64,000 nt of DNA from Antedon mediterranea. Taxonomy: Eukaryota; Echinodermata; Crinoidea; Comatulida; Antedonidae. Both the position numbers and the translations under genes were made by a program. The notes beneath the pieces are model-generated. The model was not told where the DNA came from, searched no databases, and was given only the letters and a program-made list of their open reading frames with translations. The stretch covers positions 6,267,001 through 6,331,000 of the forward strand of contig NC_092677.1 in NCBI RefSeq assembly GCF_964355755.1, given 5' to 3'. Positions within the stretch are counted from its first letter, which is position 1; each line of letters opens with the position of its first letter. Shown here piece after piece: positions 37,518 through 47,495 of this stretch.

Positions 37518-37858
37518 CCGGGAGCGATTTTTTTTTCGTACATAAGTTGGGGACCCCATGTGAAAGATAGCCGAACTACTTCCTAAATATAACCCTCCAA
37601 ATAATCTCTCTCTCACTATAAAGTAAAAGAAGTAGCTCATGGGAGTCGAACCCGATACATCGACATGTAAAGTCCATAGTCTTATCCACTCGACTACACA
37701 GACGGCTCGACAGAAATCGTTTGCATTAGCGAATTGTAGTTAGTTGAATTCCTACGTCACACCTTATGGATATGATTAATGAATATTCATGTTTATTTTG
37801 TGACGTTTCACGAGGGGTCCCCAACTTATGTACGAAAAGAAATATCGCGGTCCGGGAG
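37518..37858. mobile_element. ~340 bp inverted-repeat element with tRNA-like insert
   Basis: Left CCGGGAGCGATTTT then CGTACATAAGTTGGGGACCC; right GGGTCCCCAACTTATGTACG then AAATATCGCGGTCCGG. The inverted repeats total about 45 bases. A tRNA-like segment sits in the interior. Confidence 0.75.
37620..37706 (-). mobile_element. tRNA-like segment / SINE head
   Basis: The minus strand reads GTAGTCGAGTGGATAAGAC (A-box-like, Ser/Leu style D arm) and, about 35 bases later, TCGGGTTCGACTCCCA (strong B box). The acceptor stem does not pair convincingly and it lies inside an inverted-repeat element, so I call it a SINE head and not a working tRNA gene. Confidence 0.5.
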
Positions 37859-38143
37859 TAGGCCTAGCTGTGAAAATGATTTTCTGCATGCAACGCATTA
37901 ATCCCCGAATAAATCACATAACTGACCGAACCGGGACAATGCAGCACAATTCTGGCCGAAACGTCAAACTTCTATTCTATACAAAACCATACTGATTGAT
38001 AATATACATTTCTGTGGTATTTGAACCCTTTTAATAACATATTTTTACTGATGTTTCCAATGTTGATATATAATAAATTACTAACAAACGTAATAATATG
38101 CACTTATTATTTCGAAAATTTAATTCATGAATTCCTCGACACA
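37859..38143. other. left flank of tandem array
   Basis: Sequence not shared with the other unit boundaries. Homology to later units begins at about 38144 (AGACGTCATTTGTTTAC, compare GGACGTAATTTGTTTACG at 50567). Confidence 0.5.
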
Positions 38144-38357
38144 AGACGTCATTTGTTTACATCGTTTGTGTGGCATAACAAATTCGGTGATTTTTTAGGC
38201 CATAAATAAAGACAAGTAAGATTTGTTATAGTTTTTGCATCGCTTTATTATCGATATCCCTAATACCACAGTCTCTCTGAAAACAAAACAATATTAAACG
38301 TTATCGATGAATGTATTATTAGGCCTATGTTTATAATATGCATAAGTTGACAATATA

Positions 38358-38445
38358 ATGGGGCCGAATCGTCTCTGGCCCGAATTGTAGTCTCTGGCCC
38401 GAATTGTAGTCTCTGGCCCGAATCGTCTCTGGCCCGAATCATCCC
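38358..38445. repeat. GTCTCTGGCCCGAAT short tandem repeat, unit 1
   Basis: Four copies of TCTCTGGCCCGAAT here, against two in unit 2 (43709-43752), two in unit 3 (50779-50824) and three in unit 4 (57127-57185). It is about 0.5 kb beyond the 3' end of gene A in each unit. Confidence 0.8.
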
Positions 38446-38749
38446 GGGTCGTACTGTCACTCTAGGCAGAATCGTCCGCTACCGTGCCAATTGACATCTT
38501 TGGCTAAGAAGTGAACATGTTGTTGATATCAAACTATAATACAACTGAACTCAAATTATTAAATAGAAACCCACAATGTGAACATGTCACAATAATTTAA
38601 TTTCACTATAATCATGTTTTTACATTTCACCATAATAATGTTTTCACATAGGCCTACAGATTGCAGTACAGTAACAGCAATTATTTGTAAGTGTATTATA
38701 CTTATAGCAAATCGATTGTTGATTTTTGGTTTAAATTAGATTAATAATC

Positions 38750-38755
38750 TTTATT
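38750..38755 (-). terminator. polyadenylation signal AATAAA, gene A1
   Basis: Minus-strand AATAAA 154 bases after the gene A1 stop, conserved in position in all four units (for example 44062-44067). Confidence 0.5.
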
Positions 38756-38909
38756 ATTTCTAGTTTAATATTGAATGTCTACTTAAATACCTATCCTTTT
38801 GTTAAGGTACTTATATGTGCCATTCCTCTAAGGAGTCAGTTAAAGAATGTTGGTGACTATATACTTCGTTTATGTCCATCTCACATGCACACTTAGGCTA
38901 GGCTAGGCT

Positions 38910-39803
38910 TTATGTAGATTCAGTTGATTGTAATCTAAGGGCGTACATTTTGTTGTAATATGGAAGAGCAGTGTCTATACATGTGTTAATATCATCGTCG
39001 AGTTCCGATCGGTTTGGCTCTGGTTTGGAAGTGTGGAAGTTTGAACTGGCAAATGCTTCTTTGAATAAGTCTGCCTTTTTGTTTCCTTTCACTGTAATTG
39101 TCGATGACTTCCAGGCCTGGGCTACTTCATCGCCCGGTTGCCAATTTAAGAGTTTATCGCTATACTTAATTCCAATACGCTCACAGAACTGCTTCATAGT
39201 TGACTTTGGGTTTGCAAGCAGATCGTCGGAATCTATGATCACTGGGTTTTGTTCAATGTTGTTTTTAACTAAATGCTCGTAAAGTTGAAAACTTTCTCCA
39301 AATCCGTAATGTTCTGGAATCCATTCGGTAATATCAAGTTCAAATTCTCTGTCTCTTTCTTTTAAAAATCTGCTTAGCATGGCTTTCCACGAGACAAACG
39401 TCTTGACGGGGTTTCGAATTAGAAACGCATGACGGTAACCCATAGGTAACATATCAAGTTTACCTGTAATAGCAAATGCCATGTCTTTAACGAAAATCAC
39501 CTTCTTTTCGGTGTATTCTGCCTCCATTACATCTTCTTTAATAAATGTATATGTTGCCGTTTCATACTTCCAGCCTGCTTGGTAATCCATCTGAACTGCA
39601 TCTATTGTTTTAATAAACTTATCATTGTCTCTCTCTACTTGGTCGTTGAAATGTATTTGCTTATCTGGTCCATAAAAATATACACTGGTGTAAGGCTCAT
39701 TGATGATTTGAACATCATCTAGATTACTCATAGACTTTGTGAATGCAGTAGAAACTGTACGAGGGATACTCCAAAGAATTACACGAACCTGCTTGTCAGA
39801 CAT
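38910..39803 (-). CDS. sulfotransferase-like P-loop protein A1, 297 aa, single exon
   Basis: Intact intronless frame; start context GAAACAATGT has A at -3. Residues 7-25 (RVILWSIPRTVSTAFTKSM) fit the 5'-phosphosulfate-binding loop of PAPS sulfotransferases, in the PR-type form; 129-138 (IRNPVKTFVS) fits the 3'-phosphate loop with Arg130 and Ser138; 188-200 (VIIDSDDLLANPK) followed by the CERIGI segment is the usual C-terminal half of the fold. No signal peptide or membrane anchor, so probably cytosolic. Such proteins are widespread in marine invertebrates and often carry the misleading name 'branched-chain aminotransferase-like'. The acceptor is unknown. Compared with copies A2-A4 this one has Lys4, Asn60, Phe154, Asn181, Thr237 and Leu246. 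Alternative: a P-loop protein without sulfotransferase activity. Confidence 0.85.
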   Translation of the reverse strand: MSDKQVRVILWSIPRTVSTAFTKSMSNLDDVQIINEPYTSVYFYGPDKQIHFNDQVERDNDKFIKTIDAVQMDYQAGWKYETATYTFIKEDVMEAEYTEKKVIFVKDMAFAITGKLDMLPMGYRHAFLIRNPVKTFVSWKAMLSRFLKERDREFELDITEWIPEHYGFGESFQLYEHLVKNNIEQNPVIIDSDDLLANPKSTMKQFCERIGIKYSDKLLNWQPGDEVAQAWKSSTITVKGNKKADLFKEAFASSNFHTSKPEPNRSELDDDINTCIDTALPYYNKMYALRLQSTEST

Positions 39804-39978
39804 TGTTTCAATTGTGAAACGTGTTAGTTGAAAAGAAGAATAATTAATTTATCCTCAGACGTTCTGCAACCTGTTTTGTATTCCCTATAAAGATAATAAA
39901 ATTAGTATAGTCATCGAGGATGAGGAAAATATACATCGTTGTTACACGGACGGTATCAACAGATATGGCGTACCGGTA

Positions 39979-39990
39979 ACGCATGCGCGT
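39979..39990. promoter_or_regulatory. NRF-1-like motif upstream of A1
   Basis: ACGCATGCGCGT, one mismatch from the NRF-1 consensus YGCGCAYGCGCR, about 176 bases before the A1 start codon. GGTAACGCATGCGCGTAG is kept in all four units (near 45280, 52357 and 58678). Suggests a TATA-less proximal promoter. Confidence 0.4.
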
Positions 39991-40118
39991 AGTTTCGGAA
40001 AGCAAAGAACCGCTCGTTCTACTGTACCAATGAAGCATACACGTAGAAGTTGATGGTAATTTAAGCAGTTTGCAGCTCCGAAAGTGTCAACTAAACAAAT
40101 CTAGGCTAGGAATAAATT

Positions 40119-40808
40119 ATGAGAGCTTACCTTGATTGATTATTAGTTAAATACACCAATGTGGCAGATACAATAATGGCTTGTAAAGTTTTGCTTGTAG
40201 TTATATCGAGTTATATCCACTAGGACCCAGTTATTAGAGCTTACCTTGATTGGTTGCTAGTTAAAAATACTAAAATGGCTTTTAAGTTTTGCTTGTAGTT
40301 ATATCCACTAGGCCTCGGTTATCGGAGCTTACCTTGATTAGTTACTAGGTAAATACACCAATGTTGCAGATACTATAATAGCTGTTAAGTTTTGTTTGTA
40401 GTTATATTCCGTAGGCCCCAGTTATCAGAGCTTACCTTGATTGGTTACTAGTTAATTACACCAATGTTGCAGATACAATAATGGCTTTTAAGTTTTGTTT
40501 GTAGTTATATCCACTAGGCCCCAGTTATCAGAGCTTACCTTGATTTGTTACTAGGTAAATACACCAACGTTGCAGATACAAAAATGGCTTTTAAGTTTTG
40601 TTTGTAGTTATATCCACTAGGCCCCAGTTATCAGAGCTTACCTTGATTGGCTACTAGTTAATTACACCAATGTTGCAGATACAATAATGGATTTTAAGTT
40701 TTGTTTGTAGTTATATCCACTAGGCCCCGGTTATCAGAGCTTACCTTGATTGGTTATTAGTTAAATGTGGCAAATACTATAATGGCTTTTAAGTTTCCAG
40801 AGCTTACC
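40119..40808. repeat. 103 bp minisatellite, unit 1 (~7 copies)
   Basis: Monomer landmarks: CAGAGCTTACCTTGATTGGT, TACACCAATGTTGCAGATAC, AATAATGGCTTTTAAGTTTT, AGTTATATCCACTAGGCCCC. It begins ~310 bases upstream of gene A1. On the gene-sense (minus) strand most monomers carry AACCAATCAAGGTAAGC, that is a CCAAT box overlapping a splice-donor-like AAGGTAAG. Confidence 0.88.
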
Positions 40809-40882
40809 TCGTGGAAGAACAAATTTTGTTTTGAACGAGCCTCCGTTTTAAAATAAAGATTCTATTATTATTATTGTATGTA
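40806..40882. mobile_element. LINE/SINE 3' tail with (ATT)n
   Basis: GAACGAGCCTCCGTTTTAAA, then AATAAAGATTCTATTATTAT: a typical non-LTR 3' end with a short ATT microsatellite. It abuts the last partial minisatellite monomer. Copies at about 46828-46907, 53175-53250 and 59600-59680. Confidence 0.6.
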
Positions 40883-41213
40883 TGTGGCAGATACTATAAT
40901 GGCTTTTGTTGTGCTTGTATGTTAGTTATATCCCGTCAGTGACAGCCCTTTAGATACAATAAGTGTTATCTTTGCCTTTATTGAATAAAATATCTCAACC
41001 ACGAGAGTCGTGTCGTAGAAAATAAACACAAATGGTACACATCAGATTACTGTTGTAACTGTGATTACATTCAACTTTGGCTTTTGTGTATTTTGTTGTA
41101 GTCCAGAGATATTATGGTTCACTATGTAATTTTATGAAAATGAAATGAAAAATGTATTAATGAATTGATGAAAAAACACCAGACATTATAGATTAAAGTT
41201 AAATAGTCTACAC

Positions 41214-41331
41214 TATCAAACGTTATGTGATGTGCCCATATATGGACACGATGATGTCATATCACTATTATATTTGAGCATATCACTGCCATATTTGGGC
41301 ACATCACACACAAACTAGTTTGATAGGCCTA
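41214..41331. mobile_element. hAT-like MITE, unit 1
   Basis: GTCTACACTATCAAAC at the left, AAACTAGTTTGATAGGCCTA at the right, interior GTGATGTGCCCATATATGG. Family defined at 21973-22133. Present at the same place in units 2-4 (47234, 53584, 60012), so it inserted before amplification. Confidence 0.75.
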
Positions 41332-41697
41332 TACAACAAAATGTTTCTAATCTTCAAATCAAATAAAAATTGTTTATTTGAAACAATCAAAAATCAATAA
41401 AAGAAAGGGGCAATATTTAGAGATGTAAAGGAAACACGTTACCAACTCAAGATAGATAGATTGTGTACAACTAACTATTAGTTGTATAAACGTAATCTTA
41501 ACTATCTATTTAAAATTTAACCACTATATTTTTTTTGTCCACACATAATTATAATCGATTAAGCGCCCCATTCAAAATTGACCCGCATACACAATTACAC
41601 ACATACATTTACGTTATTATGCCTACAACAGCAACTTGTACTGTGTATCTGTACTAAGATTAAGTTGATAATAAAACTATATTATTACCAAGATCTT

Positions 41698-41888
41698 AAT
41701 TCAATCTTTGATTTTGGTTCGTTCGTTCCAAAAAGAGAACTTAAATTTAATATATATTATTTATGAAGGTATATCTTTGATTTTGTTTCGTTCGTTCCAA
41801 AAAGAAAACTTAAATTTAATATATATAATTATGAAGGTACTATATATCTTTGATTTTGTTTCGTCCGTTCTAAAAGGAGAATTTAAAT
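41698..41888. repeat. ~61 bp tandem repeat, unit 1 (3 copies)
   Basis: TTTGATTTTGTTTCGTTCGT, TCCAAAAAGAGAACTTAAAT and a TATATAATTATGAAGGTA end repeat three times here and in unit 4 (60510-60700), four times in units 2 (48715-48970) and 3 (55066-55320). Confidence 0.8.
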
Positions 41889-41899
41889 TTAATTTTTAA

Positions 41900-42340
41900 T
41901 AGACGTTTTAGTAGATGTAAAGAAAAGGTTAAATGTAATTTGTTCAGGTCGTTTGGTACTAATCTGTACTGTTGTATGTTATGGTCTGACCACACTGTTC
42001 AGAATATTAAATCTTTGGAGGTGTGCTACAACAACTCATTGAGAATGTTGCTAGGCTTATCTAAGCACTGTAGTGCTAGTAATTATGTTTGCCACGAGGA
42101 GAATTCCCTCTTTCTAAGAGCATGTACGCAAGTGTGTCTATGGCTTTAGATTAAGAATTGTGAATAGTGAAAACGATCTGGTTAGGTGTAGGCCACCACG
42201 AACTATTTGTTCCGATATTCAAATCTCTACACCAAGTAAGGAAAACTCCTATTTTAGTTTGATTTTTCGGTTTTCTATTATTTGTTGTTGTATATATAGT
42301 ATGTATGGAATATTTATTCTGAAATAAAGTGATCAAATCA
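41900..42340 (+). mobile_element. non-LTR retrotransposon 3' end, unit 1
   Basis: An open piece reads FRSFGTNLYCCMLW ... NNSLRMLLGL, resembling the post-polymerase region of LINE ORF2 (typical YC..LW and N.A.R.LLGLP motifs), then decays. The 3' end is TTTATTCTGAAATAAAGTGA followed by an ATCAAATCAAATC tail. Copies at about 48980-49410, 55325-55770 and 60720-61150. Confidence 0.65.
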
Positions 42341-42428
42341 AATCATATCAAATTCATATAATTATAAAGGTAGACTTAAACTCAGCCGGTAGTTTGTTGT
42401 ATATAATATGAACAATAAGAATGTTTCA

Positions 42429-42457
42429 CTACACTCTAAACCACATTTAGAGTGTAG
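42429..42457. repeat. perfect 12 bp hairpin
   Basis: CTACACTCTAAA, loop CCACA, TTTAGAGTGTAG. An outer pair, AATGTTTCA and TGAAACATT, encloses it. Conserved in all four units, between the LINE end and pseudo-B. Confidence 0.75.
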
Positions 42458-42676
42458 CGCATATTAAAAATACACTGTTTGAAACATTGTGGTCTTCAAT
42501 TGCTCAATTTAATGTTTCATTTAGAAGGTGCTAGAATATTGGAACAGTCTACTATAGTTTATAGCAAAATTAGCCTCAAAGAAACGTTACCTAGAACAAA
42601 CATGATTATTTTTTATATTGAAACACGCTTAAGATGAATAACATTATACCAACGTTTAATATCGGTCTAATACGTC

Positions 42677-43165
42677 TCTGCTCTACATAAACAAAGATAG
42701 CGAAAAATGGTAAAGATCGGATGGTTGCTTTGGTGCAGTCCACGTAGTACATGGATCCCAGCAAAATATGGATTAGCAGAACGTTTAGAATACCACCATT
42801 TAATTTCATTTGGTATTGAACAAGGCCATATACATGGCTGCAGTCACGTGCTCAAGTTAGTGTTTACCGACCAACCAACCGACCGACCGACATAGTGAGT
42901 TCTAGAGTTACGTTGCACGCGACTAAAAAGACCCGAAAATTTTAGATGCTGATGATCTTCTTGCAAATCCTAAATCAATTCTGAAACATTTGTGAACGCA
43001 CGCGAATAGGATACACCGATGAGGTTGTACAGACGTGGAGTCATCTAAGATGCTCATGAAAGAATATAAAGCGTGTGTACATTACTTTACTCTTCCCTGA
43101 TATTACAAAACTGAATTCTTAAGTACAGTTTTCTTCACTGTAAAACCCGAACCCAGATTTATCAT
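42677..43165 (+). pseudogene. broken sulfotransferase-like gene B, unit 1
   Basis: Aligns piecewise to the intact gene B at 62790. The start codon is lost (AAGATAGCG for AAGATGGCT); after CCACGTAGTA about 420 bases (roughly residues 21-160 of B) are missing, rejoining at the CCAGCAAAATATGGATT segment; the GACC element (42842-42924) sits after the TTTGGTATTGAA segment; a ~30-base deletion follows GATACACCGATGA; and a short insertion containing TTTACTCTTCCCTG interrupts the region after GCGTGTGT. Homology ends near the AACCCGAACC codons. All four units share these lesions. Not translatable as a sulfotransferase. Confidence 0.85.
42842..42924. mobile_element. GACC inverted-repeat element inside pseudo-B, unit 1
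   Basis: AGTCACGTGC ... GCACGCGACT with internal GACCAACCAACCGACCGACC. Unit 1 alone has A for G in the left repeat. Same element as 15198-15287. Other copies: 49914-49996, 56264-56346 and 61653-61735. Confidence 0.75.
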
Positions 43166-44221
43166 CTTTAAGCATTATTATTATTTATTGAGGCAATTAA
43201 TATACATTTTACAAAACATAATACAAATTAAACAAACACAACGTAAGAAGAAAATAATATATAATTATAGTCACTAGCTGCTAGGAAGGCACAAACAGCA
43301 TAAGCTACTGTCACCAATAATTAATGATAAATTACTAAAAGTTAAAATATTAAAAGAATTATATTAAGACTATAGTTTATGTAAGTGTAAACTTAATAAA
43401 ATTGTACATTTAATATACAGTACATACAATTTTTATTATAATATAGGCCTAATAACCAATTATTATGAAGAAACAACTTTAATTATTACACACAGGACGT
43501 AATTTTTTTACGTCGTTTGCGTGGCATAACAAATTCGGTGATTTTTTAGGCCATAAATAAAGACAAGTAAGATTTTTTATAGTTTTATCGCTTTATTATC
43601 GATATCCCTAATACTACAGTCTCTTTAAAAACAAAACATTATTAAACGTTATTGATGAATGTATTATTAGGCCTATCTTTATAATATGCATAAGTTGACA
43701 ATATAAAATGGCCCGAATCGTCTCTGGCCCGAATCGTCTCTGGCCCGAATCATCCCGGGTCGTACTGTCACTCTAGGCCAAATCGTCCGCTACCGTACCA
43801 ATTGACATCTTTGGCATAAGAAGTGAACATGTTGTTGATATCAAACTATAATATAACTGAACTCAAATTATTAAATAGAAACCCACAATGTGAACATGTC
43901 ACAATAATTTAATTTCACTATAATCATATTTTTACATTTCACCATAATAATGTTTTCACATAGGCCTACAGATTGCAGTACAGTAACAGCAATTATTTGT
44001 AAGTGTATTATACTTATAGCAAATCGATTGTTGATTTTTGGTTTAAATTAGATTAATAATCTTTATTATTTCTAGTTTAATATTGAATGTCTACTTAAAT
44101 ACCTATCCTTTTGTTAAGGTACTTATATGTGCCATTCCTCTGAGGAGTCAGTTAAAGAATGTTGGTGACTATATACTTCGTTTATGTCCATCTCACATGC
44201 ACCCTTAGGCTAGGCTAGGCT

Positions 44222-45115
44222 TTATGTAGATCCAGTTGATTGTAATCTAAGGGCGTACATTTTGTTGTAATATGGAAGAGCAGTGTCTATACATGTGTTA
44301 ATATCATCGTCGAGTTCCGATCGGTTTGGCTCTGGTTTGGAAGTGTGGAACTTTGAACTGGCAAATGCCTCTTTGAAAAAGTCTGCCTTTTTGTTTCCTT
44401 TCACTATAATTGTCGATGACTTCCAGGCCTGGGCTACTTCATCGCCCGGTTGCCAATTTAAGAGTTTATCGCTATACTTAATTCCAATACGCTCACAGAA
44501 CTGCTTCATAGTTGACTTTGGGTTTGCAAGCAGATCGTCGGAATCTATGATTACTGGGTTTTGTTCAATGTTGCTTTTAACTAAATGCTCGTAAAGTTGA
44601 AAACTTTCTCCAAATCCGTAATGTTCTGGAATCCATTCGGTAATATCAAGTTCGCATTCTCTGTCTCTTTCTTTTAAAAATCTGCTTAGCATGGCTTTCC
44701 ACGAGACAAACGTCTTGACGGGGTTTCGAATTAGGAACGCATGACGGTAACCCATAGGTAACATATCAAGTTTACCTGTAATAGCAAATGCCATGTCTTT
44801 AACGAAAATCACCTTCTTTTCGGTGTATTCTGCTTCCATTACATCTTCTTTAATAAATGTATATGTTGCCGTTTCATACTTCCAGCCTGCTTGGTAATCC
44901 ATCTGAACTGCATCTATTGTTTTAATAAACTTATCACTGTCTCTCTCTACTTGGTCGTTGAAATGTATTTGCTTATCTGGTCCATAAAAATATACACTGG
45001 TGTAAGGCTCATTGATGATTTGAACATCATCTAGATTACTCATAGACTTTGTGAATGCAGTAGAAACTGTACGAGGGATACTCCAAAGAATTACACGAAC
45101 CTGGTTGTCAGACAT
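44222..45115 (-). CDS. sulfotransferase-like protein A2, 297 aa, single exon
   Basis: Same protein as A1 with Asn4, Ser60, Cys154, Ser181, Ile237 and Phe246 (shared with A3 and A4), Gly77, a private Lys255 and Gly295. Phosphosulfate-loop residues 11-19, Arg130/Ser138 and the 188-200 segment are unchanged, so it should be as functional as A1. Flanks are conserved for >1 kb on both sides: the AATAAA about 150 bases after the stop, the NRF-1-like motif ~165 bases before the start (near 45280) and then the minisatellite. Confidence 0.85.
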   Translation of the reverse strand: MSDNQVRVILWSIPRTVSTAFTKSMSNLDDVQIINEPYTSVYFYGPDKQIHFNDQVERDSDKFIKTIDAVQMDYQAGWKYETATYTFIKEDVMEAEYTEKKVIFVKDMAFAITGKLDMLPMGYRHAFLIRNPVKTFVSWKAMLSRFLKERDRECELDITEWIPEHYGFGESFQLYEHLVKSNIEQNPVIIDSDDLLANPKSTMKQFCERIGIKYSDKLLNWQPGDEVAQAWKSSTIIVKGNKKADFFKEAFASSKFHTSKPEPNRSELDDDINTCIDTALPYYNKMYALRLQSTGST

Positions 45116-45418
45116 TGTTTCAATTGTGAAACGTGTTAGTTGAAAAGAAGAAGAAGTAATTTATCCTCAGACGTTCTGCAACCTGTTTTGTATTCCCTAT
45201 AAAGATAATAAAATTAGTATAGGCTTCTAGGATTAGGAAAATATACATCGTTGTATCAACATATATGACGTACCGGTAACGCATGCGCGTAGTTTCGGAA
45301 AGTAAAGAACCGCTCGTTCTACTGTACCAATGAAGCATACACGTAAAAGTTGATGGTAATTTAAAGAGTTTGCAGCTCCGAATGTGTCAACTAAACAAAT
45401 CTAGGCTAGGAATAATTA

Positions 45419-46826
45419 TGAGACCTTACCTTGATTGATAACTAGTTAAATACACCAATGTGGCAAATACAATAATGGCTTTTAAGTTTTGCTTGTAGTT
45501 ATATCCACTAGGCCTCAGTTATCAGAGCTTACCTTGATTGGTTACTAGTTAATTACACCAATGTTGCAGATACAATAATGGCTTTTAAGTTTTGCTTGTA
45601 GTTATATTTCGTAGGACCAAGTTATCAAAGCTTAACTTGATTAGTTACTAGGTAAAATACACCAATGTTGCAGATACTATAATAGCTTTTAAGTTTTGTT
45701 TGTAGTTATATTCCGTAGGCCCCAGTTATCAGAGCTTACCACCTTGATTGGTTACTATAGTTAATTACACGAATGTTGCAGATACAATAATGGCTTTTAA
45801 GTTTTGTTTGTAGTTATATCCACTAGGCCCCAGTTATCAGAGCTTACCTTGATTGGTTACTATAAATACACCAATGTGGCAAATACAATAATGGCTTTTA
45901 AGTTTTGCTTGTGGTTATATCCACTAGGCCTCAGTTATGAGAGCTTACCTTGATTGGTTACTAGTTAAATACACCAATGTGGCAAATACAATAATGGCTT
46001 TTAAGTTTTGTTTGTAGTTATATTCCGTAGGCCCCAGTTATCAGAGCTTACCTTGATTGGTTACTAGTTAATTACACCAATGTTGCAGATACAATAATGG
46101 CTTTTAAGTTTTGTTTGTAGTTATATCCTTTAGGCCCCAGTTATCAGAGCTTACCTTGATTAGTTACTAGGTAAATACACCAACGTTGCAGATACAATAA
46201 TGGCTTTTAAGTTTTGTTTGTAGTTATATCCACTAGGCCCCAGTTATCAGAGCTTACCTTGATTGGTTACTAGTTAATTACACCAAATGTTGCAGATACA
46301 ATAATGGATTTTAAGTTTTGTTTGTAGTTATATCCACTAGGCCCCAGTTATCAGAGCTTACCTTGATTGGTTACTAGTTAATTACACCAATGTTGCAGAT
46401 ACAATAATGGCTTTTAAGTTTTGTTTGTAGTTATATCCACTAGGCCCCAGTTATCAGAGCTTACCTTGATTTGTTACTAGGTAAATACACCAACGTTGCA
46501 GATACAATAATGGCTTTTAAGTTTTGTTTGTAGTTATATCCACTAGGCCCCAGTTATCAGAGCTTACCTTGATTAGTTACTAGGTAAATACACCAATGTT
46601 GCAGATACAATAATGGCTTTTAAGTTTTGTTTGTAGTTATATCCACTAGGCCCCAGTTATCAGAGCCTACCTTGATTGGTTACTAGTTAATTACACCAAT
46701 GTTGCAGATACAATAATGGATTTTAAGTTTTGTTTGTAGTTATATCCACTAGGCCCCAGTTATCAGAGCTTACCTTGATTGGTTACTAGTTAAATGTGGC
46801 AAATACTATAATGGCTTTTAAGTTTC
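45419..46826. repeat. 103 bp minisatellite, unit 2 (~14 copies)
   Basis: Monomer as in unit 1, spacing 103-104 bases in the homogeneous middle part (46141, 46244, 46348). A variant monomer with CAAAGCTTAACTTGATTAGT (near 45630) is shared with unit 4 only. Roughly twice the array length of the other units. Confidence 0.88.
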
Positions 46827-47233
46827 CAGAGCTTACCTCGTGGAAGAACAAATTTTGTTTTGAACGAGCCTCCGTTTTAAAATAAAGATTCTATTATTAT
46901 TATTGTATGTATGTGGCAGATACTATAATGGCTTATGTTGTGCTTGTATGTTAGTTATATCCCGTCATTGACAGCCCTTTAGATACAATAAGTGTTATCT
47001 TTGCCTTTATTGAATAAAATATCTCAACCACGAGAGTCGTGTCGTAGAAAATAAACACAAATGGTACACATCAGATTACTGTTGTAACTGTGATTACATT
47101 CAACTTTGGCTTTTGTGTATTTTGTTGTAGTCCAGAGATATTATGGTTCACTATGTAATTTTATGAAAATGAAATGAAAAATGTATTAATGAATTGATGA
47201 AAAAACACCAGACATTATAGATTAAAGTTAAAT

Positions 47234-47352
47234 AGTCTACACTATCAAACGTTATGTGATGTGCCCATATATGGACACGATGATGTCATATCACTATTAT
47301 ATTTGAGCATATCACTGCCATATTTGGGCACATCACACACAAACTAGTTTGA
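47234..47352. mobile_element. hAT-like MITE, unit 2
   Basis: Orthologous copy of the unit 1 element at 41214; GATAAGCC replaces GATAGGCC at the right end. Confidence 0.75.
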
Positions 47353-47495
47353 TAAGCCTATACAACAAAATGTTTCTAATCTTCAAATCAAATAAAAATT
47401 GTTTATTTGAAACAATAAAAAATCAATAAAAGAAAGGGGCAATATTTAGAGATGTAAAGGAAACACGTTAGCAAGTCAAGATAGATAGATTGTGT

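Larger units (their letters stand above)
38144..43494. repeat. tandem unit 1 (5.35 kb)
   Basis: First of four direct copies of one block: 15 bp repeat, sulfotransferase-like gene A (minus), 103 bp minisatellite, LINE tail, MITE, 61 bp repeat, LINE 3' end, hairpin, pseudo-B (plus). It lacks the ~973 bp segment found in units 2 and 3, and its gene A is the most divergent of the four. Confidence 0.92.

Noticed and set aside
37620-37706. functional tRNA gene on the minus strand
   Set aside because: A and B boxes are good but the acceptor ends do not pair and the segment is inside an inverted-repeat element.
38971-39282. 103-codon frame opposite gene A, repeated in all four units
   Set aside because: Exact antisense shadow of the sulfotransferase-like gene; conserved only because the sense gene is.
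39844-40038. 64-72 codon frame just upstream of each gene A
   Set aside because: Covers the proximal promoter with the NRF-1-like motif; differs by indels between units and shows no domain. Not a supported upstream gene.
42707-42895. 62-codon frame ending in QPTDRPT as a possible small gene
   Set aside because: It is the start of pseudo-B read out of its original frame and running into the GACC element; an artefact of the broken gene.
40119-46826. CRISPR-like array
   Set aside because: The ~103 bp monomers are repeated end to end with no unique spacers; this is a eukaryotic minisatellite.
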